From contig JBATUR010000054.1 in the NCBI GenBank assembly GCA_049671305.1, positions 62,001 through 126,000 on the forward strand: a stretch of DNA of 64,000 bases. Direction: 5' to 3'. Positions 51,752 through 61,114 of the stretch are shown here, one piece after another; within the stretch, counting starts at the first letter, position 1, and each line of letters starts with the position of its first letter. This stretch comes from CADCTM01 sp049671305. Lineage in GTDB: Bacteria; Cyanobacteriota; Cyanobacteriia; Cyanobacteriales; Coleofasciculaceae. The notes under the pieces were generated by a model that saw nothing but the letters and a program-made list of their open reading frames with translations, was not told where the DNA came from and did no database searches. A program made the position numbers and the translations under genes.

Positions 51752-52561
51752 TCAATTCTGCCAAACTTGCGGCTGACGAAATTTGTAGACATCTTCGATA
51801 ACTTTTACCCAACCATTGGAGACTGATTCTAAAAGTTGATCGCCTTTTTCTTTGGTAGCGACTGTGGCATCTCCTAAGACGCCACTTTTGCTGATATCTC
51901 GCGTCACCCAAGCAAAGGGTAGCTTGCCTTCCATGCTTAATAAACTAGCTTCGGGTAAGCCGTGGGGATACTCACAAACGGCTCGTTCCATTTTGACTTG
52001 TTCGGGTAATATTGATAGTAATAAGCTGGTTTCAGCGTCTCCTGCATGAATGCCAAGTTCTAGTTCTTTTGGTGATAGTAATTTTTTGGCAATATGGGGA
52101 ACTGCCCAGGTAAATAAGGGGAAAACTAAGAAGTCTTCATACTTTTGATGAATGTCTCTGGCGGCAATTTCCATTACCTGTGGTTGTCCACCGTGGGCAT
52201 TCATGAAGACTAATTTTCTAAACCCTGAACGGTAGATACTATCTGCCATTTCTGTTAGTATGGCAAGCATAGTTTGGGCGCTAATGGTAATCGTACCGGG
52301 GAAGTGCCAATGTTCGTTAGATTTGCCGTAGTACAAGGGTGGTAAGGCGTAGGCAGGAACGTTTGTATCGAGTTTGCTTAAGGCTTTACCGAGGACAGAA
52401 ACAGCGATCGCACTATCAACAATAACTGGTAAATGTGGTCCATGTTGTTCAATTGCTCCAACGGGTTGAATGATTACCACATTTTCCTTATCTGGCATTG
52501 CTTGAATATCTGTCCAGGTAAGGTAGGGGAAAAAGCGATCGGGTGGAATAAAACTGTGCAT
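51752..52561 (-). CDS. Creatininase-family amidohydrolase
   Basis: This 269-residue metal-dependent cyclic-amide hydrolase has 'IIQPVGAIEQHGPHLPVIVD' (residues about 28-47), providing Glu, His and Asp metal ligands, and 'LVFMNAHGGQPQVMEIA' plus 'ELGIHAGDAETSLLLSI' with the remaining His/Asp/Glu. Family members open lactams such as creatinine, or act in deazaflavin (F420)/mycofactocin maturation. Here it is the last gene of an eight-gene minus-strand row with a deaminase and amide transport genes, which fits ring opening of a cyclic amide. The exact substrate is unknown. Confidence 0.87.
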   Translation of the reverse strand: MHSFIPPDRFFPYLTWTDIQAMPDKENVVIIQPVGAIEQHGPHLPVIVDSAIAVSVLGKALSKLDTNVPAYALPPLYYGKSNEHWHFPGTITISAQTMLAILTEMADSIYRSGFRKLVFMNAHGGQPQVMEIAARDIHQKYEDFLVFPLFTWAVPHIAKKLLSPKELELGIHAGDAETSLLLSILPEQVKMERAVCEYPHGLPEASLLSMEGKLPFAWVTRDISKSGVLGDATVATKEKGDQLLESVSNGWVKVIEDVYKFRQPQVWQN

Positions 52562-52600
52562 ATTAATGATTTTATCGTAATTTTTTAGAGATAATGTTAT

Positions 52601-53572
52601 TTAGATTTTAGGCATATTTTCTAAATAAGGTTCCAGTAGTTTGATAATTTGTTGGGTTCTCTGTTTAACACCTTGAGCATTAAGATGATAACTTGTGTCA
52701 TAAAACAGAGAGTTTTCATACATAAAATCTTCTGGTTTACCAAGCAAAGGAATCTCAAGCTTTTTATAAAACTGCTTTATGCTTTGAAAAAAGGCTTGTT
52801 GACTTTGACCACGATAAGCATCAAACCAGATTGTATTAGGCCATGTTGCCAGAACTGTAATATTATTTTCTTGACACCAATGAATAAAGTCACGGATTAT
52901 ATTCATACCATAGTTGGGCTGGATAGTTCCATTAATAATTTCCGTTGGTTTTGCTGTTGAAACTCCAGTTAATTGCTCTTTAAGATTACTAGTTTCATCC
53001 CCATACTGATTAATATTTTTGGATTGATAGTTGCTATCTACTATAAACTCAGGAGCTTTTATTTTAGCAAGAATACCCTGTCTGACTCGATCAAAAGATA
53101 CTCCAGTTATGAAGCGAAACTGAGTCAATAAATCAACTGTGCGGAAGTATTGTGGATCGCGGGCAAGCACATAGCTAATATAGGCATCATTTGGGGTGTT
53201 TTGATAGGCGTAAAAATTATATTCTAGGGGCAGAAGTACAATATCTCCAGGCTTTAACCAAGGGCGGGCAAGTTTCAATAAGTAATCTATACCAAGAGCA
53301 GCGTTAGTTCCTCCATTTAAACATGGCACTTTGCTTTGTTGTTGTATTGTTTTGCAACTGATACCAAACAATGCATTTGAGCCAGAAACTATTGCTAGTT
53401 TTGGCACTTTTATTGATTGGGCAATTCGGTTTTTGATGTTGTATGTTTCATAAAGCCAACGGGTGCTTTCTACGGGAGCCCCAAGTTGCAAAAAGACGGC
53501 GGCAACGAAAATAATACTAGCAAGCAGAAATCCTAATAATAATGAGCGTAAATAGTTTGAATAAATCATCAT
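52601..53572 (-). CDS. Membrane-anchored SGNH-like protein paired with MBOAT acyltransferase
   Basis: This 323-residue protein has one N-terminal membrane helix ('LLLGFLLASIIFVAAVFLQL', 10-29) and an extracytoplasmic domain. 'KLAIVSGSNALFGISCKTIQ' carries a GxS-type nucleophile segment similar to the GDS of SGNH hydrolases, and 'YDTSYHLNAQGVKQRTQQII' near the end provides the D-x-x-x-H pair. These are features of AlgJ/AlgX/PatB-like enzymes that move acetyl groups to polysaccharides. The gene directly abuts the MBOAT gene (one follows the other with no gap), which supports a two-component O-acylation system. The target polymer is unknown. Confidence 0.72.
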   Translation of the reverse strand: MMIYSNYLRSLLLGFLLASIIFVAAVFLQLGAPVESTRWLYETYNIKNRIAQSIKVPKLAIVSGSNALFGISCKTIQQQSKVPCLNGGTNAALGIDYLLKLARPWLKPGDIVLLPLEYNFYAYQNTPNDAYISYVLARDPQYFRTVDLLTQFRFITGVSFDRVRQGILAKIKAPEFIVDSNYQSKNINQYGDETSNLKEQLTGVSTAKPTEIINGTIQPNYGMNIIRDFIHWCQENNITVLATWPNTIWFDAYRGQSQQAFFQSIKQFYKKLEIPLLGKPEDFMYENSLFYDTSYHLNAQGVKQRTQQIIKLLEPYLENMPKI

Positions 53573-55075
53573 TTAAAAGTTGAAGTATAAAAATTTACTG
53601 TGAGGAGCAGCTAAGAGAGTTTTTATAGCAGCAAATGCTAGAATTCCTAAAACTATGCCTAAGCTTTTCGTGGGTTGCCATTGTAATTTTTGCAATAAAC
53701 GATTGCCCCATTTTGAAGATGTTGCTATTGGTTCTGTCAAGGCTGGTTGATGCTGCATCAAAAATTGTTGTGTATTTGGAGTAAACCAAATTGTGATTAA
53801 TAAGATTAAAGTTAAGGTTTTTGTGGATGGTATTGTAGGCGATGCTAATGATATACCCTTGCTGCCGCTCATGGTTTCTAGAATTGCTAAAGCTACATTA
53901 ATATTTTCTGCTCTGAAGAATACCCAGGCAATTACTACAGCAATAAATGTTAGAAAGCAGCTTAATATTCTCGTCCACCAGTAACTTTTTTTCAAATCGT
54001 GTCCTAATAACTTACGCAAGGAACGCCATTGATGATTTATGATTAGGTAAAGTCCATGTAAGCCACCCCAAATAATAAAAGTCCAACCAGCACCGTGCCA
54101 AAGTCCACCTAACAGCATGGTAATCAGAAGATTGACATTACGTTTTGCTTTGCCTTGGCGATTTCCTCCTAGGGGAATGTATAGGTAATCTCGTAAAAAA
54201 TTGGATAGAGTAATGTGCCATCGACGCCAAAAATCGATGATATTCACCGCTTTGTAAGGAGAGTCAAAATTAAGAGGTATCTTACTTCCAAATATCCTAG
54301 CAATGCCAATTGCCATATCAGAATAACCTGAAAAATCAAAGTAAAGCTGTAAAGAGTAAATTACTGCCCCACTCCAAGCTTCGTAGAATGTTAAGGGTAA
54401 TCCTAATGCTGCGGTATCAAATACTAAATCACCGTAGTTGGCAATCTGATCGGCAATGAGAACTTTTTTACCTAATCCGATTAGGAAAATTGTAATACCT
54501 ATTGCTAGATTCTCTATGTTAAATTTATAAATTGAGCGATCGGCAAACTGAGGCATGACATCTTGATACCGGATAATTGGTCCTGCTATCAAGCGCGGAA
54601 AAAAGCTGACAAATAAGCTATAAGTTAAAAAGCTATCTGCTTTAGCTTCCCCTTTATAAACATCAACTAAATAGGCAATTTGTTCAAAGGTAAAGAATGA
54701 AATTGCTAGAGGCAAAACCAGTTTATTGAGATAAATATTTGTCCCTAATACTTGGTTGACATTAGAAGCAAAAAAGTTTGCATATTTGAAATAACCAATC
54801 AGAAATAAATTGACTGCTACACCAAAAGTTAGTATTATTTTGGGGGTAATTGAGGGGTGAATTGGCTGGTTTATGGCTTTTCCTATCCTATAGTTAAAAA
54901 TGATGGAAAAGATTAATAATCCTAGATAAGCAGGATTCCACCAACTATAGAAAAATAAAGAAGCAGCAATTAGCCAAGCAATAGCAACTTGGTTATTTTT
55001 ACTGCCTATCTTAAAAAACACAAAGACAGTTATTGGTAGAAAGAGAAAAACAAATTGCCAAGAATTAAATAGCAT
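53573..55075 (-). CDS. MBOAT family acyltransferase (AlgI-like)
   Basis: This is a 500-residue polytopic membrane protein. The AlgI/DltB landmarks are present: 'AISFFTFEQIAYLVDVYKGE', 'FFPRLIAGPIIRYQDVMPQF', 'FWRRWHITLSNFLRDYLYIP' and 'LGGLWHGAGWTFIIWGGLHG' with the conserved catalytic His in L-W-H-G-A. About 11-12 membrane spans. Such proteins carry acyl groups across the membrane to a periplasmic SGNH partner, here the adjacent gene. Target probably an exopolysaccharide or other cell-surface polymer. It sits inside an amide-catabolism cluster, 30 bases after the FAD oxidase gene. Confidence 0.93.
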   Translation of the reverse strand: MLFNSWQFVFLFLPITVFVFFKIGSKNNQVAIAWLIAASLFFYSWWNPAYLGLLIFSIIFNYRIGKAINQPIHPSITPKIILTFGVAVNLFLIGYFKYANFFASNVNQVLGTNIYLNKLVLPLAISFFTFEQIAYLVDVYKGEAKADSFLTYSLFVSFFPRLIAGPIIRYQDVMPQFADRSIYKFNIENLAIGITIFLIGLGKKVLIADQIANYGDLVFDTAALGLPLTFYEAWSGAVIYSLQLYFDFSGYSDMAIGIARIFGSKIPLNFDSPYKAVNIIDFWRRWHITLSNFLRDYLYIPLGGNRQGKAKRNVNLLITMLLGGLWHGAGWTFIIWGGLHGLYLIINHQWRSLRKLLGHDLKKSYWWTRILSCFLTFIAVVIAWVFFRAENINVALAILETMSGSKGISLASPTIPSTKTLTLILLITIWFTPNTQQFLMQHQPALTEPIATSSKWGNRLLQKLQWQPTKSLGIVLGILAFAAIKTLLAAPHSKFLYFNF

Positions 55076-55105
55076 TGTCGATTTTGTTTAAGTAAGGTGA
55101 CAATT

Positions 55106-56446
55106 TTATTTAGCGTTCCAAGCTTTCATTTTACCTGGATTCATCAAACCATAAGGATCAACTTTTTCTTTGAATTGCAATTGATTGGTATCGATGGTTT
55201 TTCTGCCTCCATCTTCTAGGATATATGTATGAGGGTTGGCGATAAATATTCCCTTTTCTTCGTGATAACGAATTATTTCATTTAATCTTTTTTCAGTAGT
55301 ATAACGGACAATTTGTAAGGCAGCAGGGGCAGTTTGTCCACCAGTACGGATAAATTCTAAATGCATAATTACTTCGTCTTGGAAATAATCATACATCTCC
55401 TCGACCAAAGTCAGGTTATCCGCTGGAAATAAGCTTTGTAAATAAGTGAGATTTGGGTCAATACTACGAGCGTGTAAGGTGGTATGATTCCAGGTAAATT
55501 CAGCTAAAGCTGTACCTTTACTAGCTTCTTGTGCGGTTTTTTGGTAAGTTATTGTACCTCCATATTCTTTAATTAAATCTTGCAACGGTTCCAAACAAGA
55601 CTCGGCAATCATTAATAAGGCGCAGTGTTTTCCTTGGGGAAGGTAACTTTTTAAGGCAGCAAAGTAAGAAGGGATGGGCCAAGCATTGATGCTAATAAGT
55701 TTTTTAATTAAACCATCAGCATTGCCAAGAGCTTGACCAAATTTGGCTGCTGTTATAAAATTATTGAAGGTGATAATTAATTCTGCCCAACCATAAGCTG
55801 AACCTAGGGGAATTTCTAACTCGGTAATAATGCCATTTGTACCGTAACCGTGATTAATTTTGTGAACGTCATCACCGCGTAATTCGATGACACGAGGCTG
55901 ATCTTCCATTGTGATAACTCGAACGGCATGAAGATTTCCGCGATCGCGTAATTGTCCATAAGTAATCGAACCAATTCCCCCACTACCCCCCGCAATAAAG
56001 CCCCCAATTGTTGCGGTACGGTAGGTAGAAGGCACCATGCGTAGTTCCCAACCCGTCTCCCGTGCCTTCTTATCAAATGCCGCTAACTTCACTCCAGCTT
56101 CCACACAAGCAAGTCCAGGTTTAATCCAGCGAATGGCATTCAGGCGTGTCATATCAAGAATCACGCCGCCATTGAGGGGAATGCATTGTCCATAATTTCC
56201 TGTACCTGCCCCCCGCACTGTTAGCGGCACTTTATACTTAACACAAATTTCCGCTATTTTTAGAACTTCTGCCTCACTAGTCGGACGTACAACTAAATCT
56301 CCTCTTTTATCAGCTAATTGTGGTTGAAGTATCGGGCTAAAATGATAGTAATCAAGAGATAATTTGGTGACTTGAACAGGATCAGTTATCGTCTCAATTG
56401 GACTTAATTCAGAGGTAATAGCATCCCAGTTAATTGAAGTAGTCAT
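55106..56446 (-). CDS. FAD-binding oxidoreductase (GlcD/vanillyl-alcohol oxidase type)
   Basis: This 446-residue flavoenzyme is of the FAD_binding_4 class. 'DLVVRPTSEAEVLKIAEICV' begins the domain, 'PLTVRGAGTGNYGQCIPLNG' is the FAD pyrophosphate loop, and 'TIGGFIAGGSGGIGSITYGQ' completes the binding site. The C-terminal part (about 220-446) is the substrate cap. No signal or anchor. Related enzymes oxidise hydroxy acids such as glycolate. Its place between a deaminase-like gene and the MBOAT pair, on the same strand with 74 bases to the deaminase, suggests a pathway step such as oxidation of a 2-hydroxy acid product. That is inference. Confidence 0.86.
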   Translation of the reverse strand: MTTSINWDAITSELSPIETITDPVQVTKLSLDYYHFSPILQPQLADKRGDLVVRPTSEAEVLKIAEICVKYKVPLTVRGAGTGNYGQCIPLNGGVILDMTRLNAIRWIKPGLACVEAGVKLAAFDKKARETGWELRMVPSTYRTATIGGFIAGGSGGIGSITYGQLRDRGNLHAVRVITMEDQPRVIELRGDDVHKINHGYGTNGIITELEIPLGSAYGWAELIITFNNFITAAKFGQALGNADGLIKKLISINAWPIPSYFAALKSYLPQGKHCALLMIAESCLEPLQDLIKEYGGTITYQKTAQEASKGTALAEFTWNHTTLHARSIDPNLTYLQSLFPADNLTLVEEMYDYFQDEVIMHLEFIRTGGQTAPAALQIVRYTTEKRLNEIIRYHEEKGIFIANPHTYILEDGGRKTIDTNQLQFKEKVDPYGLMNPGKMKAWNAK

Positions 56447-56520
56447 TTGTTAGTTTATTTTTTAAATCACAGATGTTTATAAAATATTGCTGTATATTAT
56501 ACCAATAAATCAATATTCAT

Positions 56521-57837
56521 CTATAGAGTTACTTTAGCTATTAAATCATCAAGTTCAGCATAGTCGGGCAAACTCATGTCAATGGCTTTTCCCTTTCTAA
56601 TTACAATTCGATCATGCTGACTTCTAGATAATAGTTCACTATAACTGCGTCCTTTAAATAAAATCAAATCAGCAGATAATCCGACACCTATTCTGCCAAT
56701 ATTTGCTAAATTAATTAAATCTGCCGCTGTTTTTGTGACACTACAAGACCAATCTCCATAAGGTGTATCTAAATGGGCAATTCTCACCGATTGTGTAAAC
56801 ACTTCTAAGATATCATGGTCGCCAAAACCGTAAAATGGATCGCGACAGTTATCGCTAGCAACAGCAGCGGGAATGCCATATTGTTTGATTTCTTTTAATA
56901 AAGTTACTCCTCGCCAACGTGGTGTACGGTTAGCTTTTCTGTCTTGCAGATAGAGGTTGCACATTGGTAAACTAACAATACCAATTTTGGCTTCTTTAAC
57001 TAAGTAAAGTGTTTTTTCAACAACATCTGGCGTTTGTAGGGCTAAACTACAACAGTGACCACAAACTATTTGTCCAGTAAATTTATTTCTCAAGGCAGCT
57101 TGGGCAATTTTTTGCAGACAAATTGAGTTGATATCATCGGTTTCATCTGCATGGAAATCGAGGTTTAAGTTGCGTTCTTTTGCTAGTAAAAAGATAGTAT
57201 CTAGTTGACTATCTAAGTCAGGGTGCATATAGGCAACACCGCCTAAAATACCCCCAATTTCGGCAATTTTGTCAGCTAAAGTCACGCCTTCAGGAGTTTG
57301 GTAATAATCGAGGGTGACTAAAGAGACAGCTTGCAAAATTATCCTATCTTTCCATGCTGTTTGTAGTTCTTTAAATACACTTAAACTAATTTCTGCTTGC
57401 TCACCAAATGAATCAATATGAGTACGGATAGCCTGAGTGCCATGAGCATAGCTACATTTAATACCAAATTCTAGGCGACGGTAAACATCTTCAGCTTGCC
57501 AGTATTTTTGACTATCTGTTTTTGCAGTTGCAAGGGCACTTTTAAATGTACCATCAGGATTAGGTGATCTCTCCCAGATATGACCTTTATCTAAGTGGGT
57601 GTGCATATCTACAAAACAGGGCCAAACTTGCCCTCCTCGTAAATCTAGGACGGGAGTTTGATCAGTTGCCTCTGCTGCTGGCAGAATTTGGCTAATTGTA
57701 CCTTCAACTATTTCAATATCGCATAAAGATAAGCCTTCAGGCGTTTGTTTTGCTATTATCCCTTTGTCGTTTAAACTGAGGACAGATATAGGAATATGAG
57801 CATTTTTTAGCCAATAGCGATCGCTTTTTAAAATCAT
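56521..57837 (-). CDS. Amidohydrolase, cytosine deaminase-like
   Basis: This 438-residue metal-dependent deaminase or hydrolase has 'CFVDMHTHLDKGHIWERS' (HxH metal ligands), 'QAIRTHIDSFGEQAE', 'NLDFHADETDDINSICLQ' (His, Glu and Asp) and 'AAVASDNCRDPFYGFGDHDI' with the catalytic Asp. The segment order matches CodA rather than hydantoinase or urease-type enzymes. The spacing to neighbours is short. The cluster around it has no other pyrimidine gene, so the substrate may be a different amino-heterocycle. N-terminal 'KNAHIPISVLSLN' is a small beta domain, as usual. Confidence 0.87.
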   Translation of the reverse strand: MILKSDRYWLKNAHIPISVLSLNDKGIIAKQTPEGLSLCDIEIVEGTISQILPAAEATDQTPVLDLRGGQVWPCFVDMHTHLDKGHIWERSPNPDGTFKSALATAKTDSQKYWQAEDVYRRLEFGIKCSYAHGTQAIRTHIDSFGEQAEISLSVFKELQTAWKDRIILQAVSLVTLDYYQTPEGVTLADKIAEIGGILGGVAYMHPDLDSQLDTIFLLAKERNLNLDFHADETDDINSICLQKIAQAALRNKFTGQIVCGHCCSLALQTPDVVEKTLYLVKEAKIGIVSLPMCNLYLQDRKANRTPRWRGVTLLKEIKQYGIPAAVASDNCRDPFYGFGDHDILEVFTQSVRIAHLDTPYGDWSCSVTKTAADLINLANIGRIGVGLSADLILFKGRSYSELLSRSQHDRIVIRKGKAIDMSLPDYAELDDLIAKVTL

Positions 57838-57962
57838 AGCAGCATCGAATCTAAATTGTTAAAATTGACAATATATATAGAAGTTCTTGAGATGAATTAC
57901 CTTTTTGCGGTAATTGCTTAGACAATTGAGTTTACCTTATTTGAATAAGAATTGCTAGATAT

Positions 57963-58844
57963 TTAATTTTCTCTTTTAACGGCGCTTTCATGCCAATTTT
58001 TGAGAACGAAATTAGATAGCATAGTTAATAATACAAAGATTGTCACTCCTAAAGCTGCTATCAGAAATAAGGCGGCAAACATTCGAGGAATTTGCAAGTT
58101 GTAGCTTGCCATCAAAATTTGATATGCTAATCCTGAGCGTGAACCTCCTGTACCTGCTACAAATTCTGCCACTACTGCTCCAATTAACGCCAATCCTCCA
58201 CTAATTCGTAACCCCCCTAAGAAGTAGGGCATTGCTGCAGGTAAGCGTAGATAAAGCAAGGTTTGCCAACGTGAGGCGCGATAAAGTTGAAAGACATTAC
58301 TTAAATTGTGGTCAATACTATTTAATCCGAGAGTTGTATTAGAAACAATGGGAAAGAAAGCAACAATCCAAGCGCAGACTACTAAAGCCGCGAAAGTGCT
58401 GTTTTTTAACCAGATGATAATTAAAGGTGCAATGGCGACAATAGGTGTAGTTTGTAAAATTACGGCATAAGGAAATAAACTTCTTTCAATCCATTTATTT
58501 TGAGTAAATAAGATTGCTACCAAAAGTCCGGAAACTACAGCTAAAATAAAGGCGACAATAGTAATTTGCAGGGTAATAATTAGGGCAGCAAATAAGGTAT
58601 TCCAGTCGCTAATTAGGGTTTGCAACACTAAATAAGGTCCCGGAAGTAGGTATGGTGGCATCTTTGTCACTCGCACAAAAATGTCCCAAGCAAGTAGGAC
58701 AAAGATACCAACAATTATCGGCGCAATTATATCAACTGATGCTATTTTTTTTAACCCAACTAACCAAATGGGTGGCGCTAATTTAGCAGTTGTTGACTTG
58801 CTGGAATTGGAGATAATCGACTTTTTTTCTGAGGCAGGTATCAT
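57963..58844 (-). CDS. ABC transporter permease (SsuC/ThiX-like)
   Basis: This 293-residue inner membrane permease has about six spans: near 35-55 ('IIAPIIVGIFVLLAWDIFV'), 92-118, 130-150, 155-170, 205-225 and 255-280. The EAA-like cytoplasmic loop 'LSNVFQLYRASRWQTLLYLR' contacts the ATPase, and 'LRISGGLALIGAVVAEFVAG' follows as in nitrate/sulfonate/taurine-type permeases. It lies between the ATPase and the deaminase genes. It imports whatever the NMT1-like binding protein catches. N-terminal 30 residues are polar and cytoplasmic. Confidence 0.9.
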   Translation of the reverse strand: MIPASEKKSIISNSSKSTTAKLAPPIWLVGLKKIASVDIIAPIIVGIFVLLAWDIFVRVTKMPPYLLPGPYLVLQTLISDWNTLFAALIITLQITIVAFILAVVSGLLVAILFTQNKWIERSLFPYAVILQTTPIVAIAPLIIIWLKNSTFAALVVCAWIVAFFPIVSNTTLGLNSIDHNLSNVFQLYRASRWQTLLYLRLPAAMPYFLGGLRISGGLALIGAVVAEFVAGTGGSRSGLAYQILMASYNLQIPRMFAALFLIAALGVTIFVLLTMLSNFVLKNWHESAVKREN

Positions 58845-58910
58845 ATTTTTAAAAAGTATGTTATATTTTTTATGCTATTCTTGCGACACTGGACACCTAT
58901 CTTGACTTTT

Positions 58911-59699
58911 TTAGGGCATGGTAAGGTTTTCCGCCTCAACGTCTGTCACTGCCTGGCTTAAACGCGCCGACACTGTGCGACAATATTCATTAAACAGGCG
59001 AGATGTGCGAAATTCTTCAATGCGGGGATAAGCTGCTTCAATGGCTATATCAGCAATGACTCTACCTGGACGCGCTGCCATGACAATTACCCGATTCGAT
59101 AAATATACCGCTTCGTAGATGTTATGGGTCACAAAAACCACCGTCCAATGCTTCTGCTGCCACAAAGTTAGCAAGTCGCTATTCAGCTTGCTGCGCGTCA
59201 TCTCATCCAATGCGCCAAAAGGTTCGTCCATTAACATAATACTCGGTTGAGTCACCAAAGCCCGTGCGATCGATACCCGCATTTTCATCCCCCCGGATAA
59301 CTCACGGGGGTAGTTGTGCTCAAACCCTGCCAACCCTACTAAATTGAGTGCTTCTTGCACCGTTGCACGAGACTTGTGCGTTGACATTCCTGCCAATTTT
59401 AACGGTAGTCGGACATTTTCCAGCACCGTTGCCCAGGGCATTAAGGCTGCTTCTTGAAAGACAAAGGCAAGTTCAGGAGCTTGATCAACACCCAAATTAA
59501 TTGTACCAGAATTTAGCTTACCTAATCCGGCAATTAAACGCAGTGCCGTACTTTTTCCACATCCCGATGGTCCCACCAAACTAATAAATTCACCCTCATT
59601 AATCGTCAGGTTCATGTCTTGCAAAGCTACCGTACCATTGCCATAAATTTTGTTGACATGATTCATGGTAATTGTCGGGCGTTGGCTCATGGAAAGCAC
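58911..59699 (-). CDS. ABC transporter ATP-binding protein (SsuB/TauB-like)
   Basis: This 262-residue ATPase has Walker A 'VGPSGCGKSTALRLIAG', Q-loop in 'ELAFVFQEAALMPW', signature 'LSGGMKMRVSIARALV' and Walker B 'SIMLMDEPFGALDEMTRS', with the His in 'VVFVTHNIYEAVYLS'. The 'MPWATVLENVRLPLKL' segment is typical of the nitrate/sulfonate/taurine/pyrimidine-precursor subfamily. It is the second gene in the minus-strand row, 55 bases after the binding-protein gene and 66 bases before the permease. Cytoplasmic face of the membrane. Confidence 0.93.
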   Translation of the reverse strand: MLSMSQRPTITMNHVNKIYGNGTVALQDMNLTINEGEFISLVGPSGCGKSTALRLIAGLGKLNSGTINLGVDQAPELAFVFQEAALMPWATVLENVRLPLKLAGMSTHKSRATVQEALNLVGLAGFEHNYPRELSGGMKMRVSIARALVTQPSIMLMDEPFGALDEMTRSKLNSDLLTLWQQKHWTVVFVTHNIYEAVYLSNRVIVMAARPGRVIADIAIEAAYPRIEEFRTSRLFNEYCRTVSARLSQAVTDVEAENLTMP

Positions 59700-59754
59700 C
59701 TCGAAGTTGATATTTAGTTATTAAAATTAAGGCATAGAATGCTTAAAAAATCCA

Positions 59755-60846
59755 TCATAAAAGAGAAATTTTTTTGTTCTGATAAGCTTCTGCACCTTTG
59801 TTGACAAACTTCAAAGTAAAGGCTTGTTTATAATCCGTTTCTTTTTTAAATACTCCCTGTGTTGTCATCGTATCAAAAAATGATTTCCAACGATCTTCTG
59901 TCATTGAGCCAATTCCTTGTTTCTCAGCTTCACCGGAAATAATAATGCCATTCTCCTTTAATTTTTGTAGCCCAAAAGCAAGCTGTTCATCTTTCATTTC
60001 AGGATTAGCTTGTTTAATTAACTGATTTCCAGGACTTGGATTATCTAGATAACTATACCAACCTTTAATTGAAGCATCAACAAATCTTTGCACTAAATCT
60101 GGATTTTTATCAACTAACTCTTTTTTAGTTTCAATTGTTGTTGAATATGCTGTATAGCCACTATCAGCTAATAGCATAACTACAGGCTCAAAACCACCTT
60201 GCTTTTGAATTATTAGTGGTTCTGAGGTAATATAACCTTGTTGAACAGCATTTTTATCAGCTAAAAAGGGACCCGGATTAAAGTTGTAAGGACGTTTTTG
60301 TTCATCGCTAAATTTATATTTAGCTTTGAGGAAGGGCCAGAATGTAGTATTGGCAGCAGCACCAACGAATATGGGTTTTCCCTTTAGTTTAGCAAGTGAT
60401 TCATTGCCAACACCAGGATGAGCAATTAACACCTGTGGATCTTTTTGAAAAATTGCTGCTACAGTAATTTTAGGAATACCTGCTTCGATCGCTTTAATCG
60501 CATCTGCACCATACCCCATAAAGAAATCTACCGCACCTCCCATCAATAACTGAGTGCCATTAACTTGGGGTCCACCCATCTTAATTGTGACATCTAAACC
60601 ATGTTCTTTATAAATCCCAGTCGCTACAGCTTGGTAAAAACCGCCATGTTCAGCTTGAGCAAACCAATTAGTACCATAACTCACTTTGTCTAACTTGCCA
60701 CTACCCGAAGTCGTCGCCGCTGGAGTTGTATTTTCGGAAGGAGTTTTACTGGTATTATTAGTGCAGGCAGCTATAATACTAGACCCAACAGCAAGTGAAC
60801 CATATTGGATAAATTTGCGGCGCTTAATTTGATAAATCTGATTCAT
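59755..60846 (-). CDS. ABC transporter substrate-binding protein (NMT1/THI5-like)
   Basis: This 363-residue exported binding protein has the N-terminal 'KRRKFIQYGSLAVGSSIIAA' followed by Cys, combining a Tat-like RR with a lipobox, so it is probably a lipoprotein. A Thr/Ser/Ala-rich linker (30-50) leads to the NMT1 fold: 'VSYGTNWFAQAEHGGFYQAV', 'GAVDFFMGYGADAIKAIEAG' and 'GYTAYSTTIETKKELVDKNP'. The W-F-x-x-A-E-H-G-G-F-Y segment is the landmark of thiamine-precursor and pyrimidine/aminopyrimidine binders. It is the first gene of the catabolic row; promoter lies in 60847-61114. Confidence 0.9.
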   Translation of the reverse strand: MNQIYQIKRRKFIQYGSLAVGSSIIAACTNNTSKTPSENTTPAATTSGSGKLDKVSYGTNWFAQAEHGGFYQAVATGIYKEHGLDVTIKMGGPQVNGTQLLMGGAVDFFMGYGADAIKAIEAGIPKITVAAIFQKDPQVLIAHPGVGNESLAKLKGKPIFVGAAANTTFWPFLKAKYKFSDEQKRPYNFNPGPFLADKNAVQQGYITSEPLIIQKQGGFEPVVMLLADSGYTAYSTTIETKKELVDKNPDLVQRFVDASIKGWYSYLDNPSPGNQLIKQANPEMKDEQLAFGLQKLKENGIIISGEAEKQGIGSMTEDRWKSFFDTMTTQGVFKKETDYKQAFTLKFVNKGAEAYQNKKISLL

Positions 60847-61007
60847 AACTTATACCTAAACCGTGGGATAAATTTTGGGGAAGACGACTAAAATACTAGT
60901 ATAGGGTTGTTGGAATTGATTAAATGCAACTTATAGTCTGTAACGTTTATTTTAATATTTAATGATTAAATAATCAAAAAAAATGTATCAAATATAACTG
61001 AAAATTT

Positions 61008-61048
61008 GTATTAATCGATATCTTATGGGACACCTCCACGCCTAAAAT
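61008..61048 (+). promoter_or_regulatory. Candidate NtcA-activated promoter
   Basis: GTATTAATCGATAT (61008-61021) is GTA-N8-TAT, one base from the NtcA consensus GTA-N8-TAC. A -10-like TAAAAT (61043-61048) begins 21 bases after it, the spacing used by NtcA-activated class II promoters. The AllA-like gene starts at 61115. A true site is plausible but not certain. Confidence 0.35.
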
Positions 61049-61114
61049 TATCGCAAAACTACTCTTACCATAATTATAAAATTAATATACTAATCACCAC
61101 TAGCAATTCAATTT

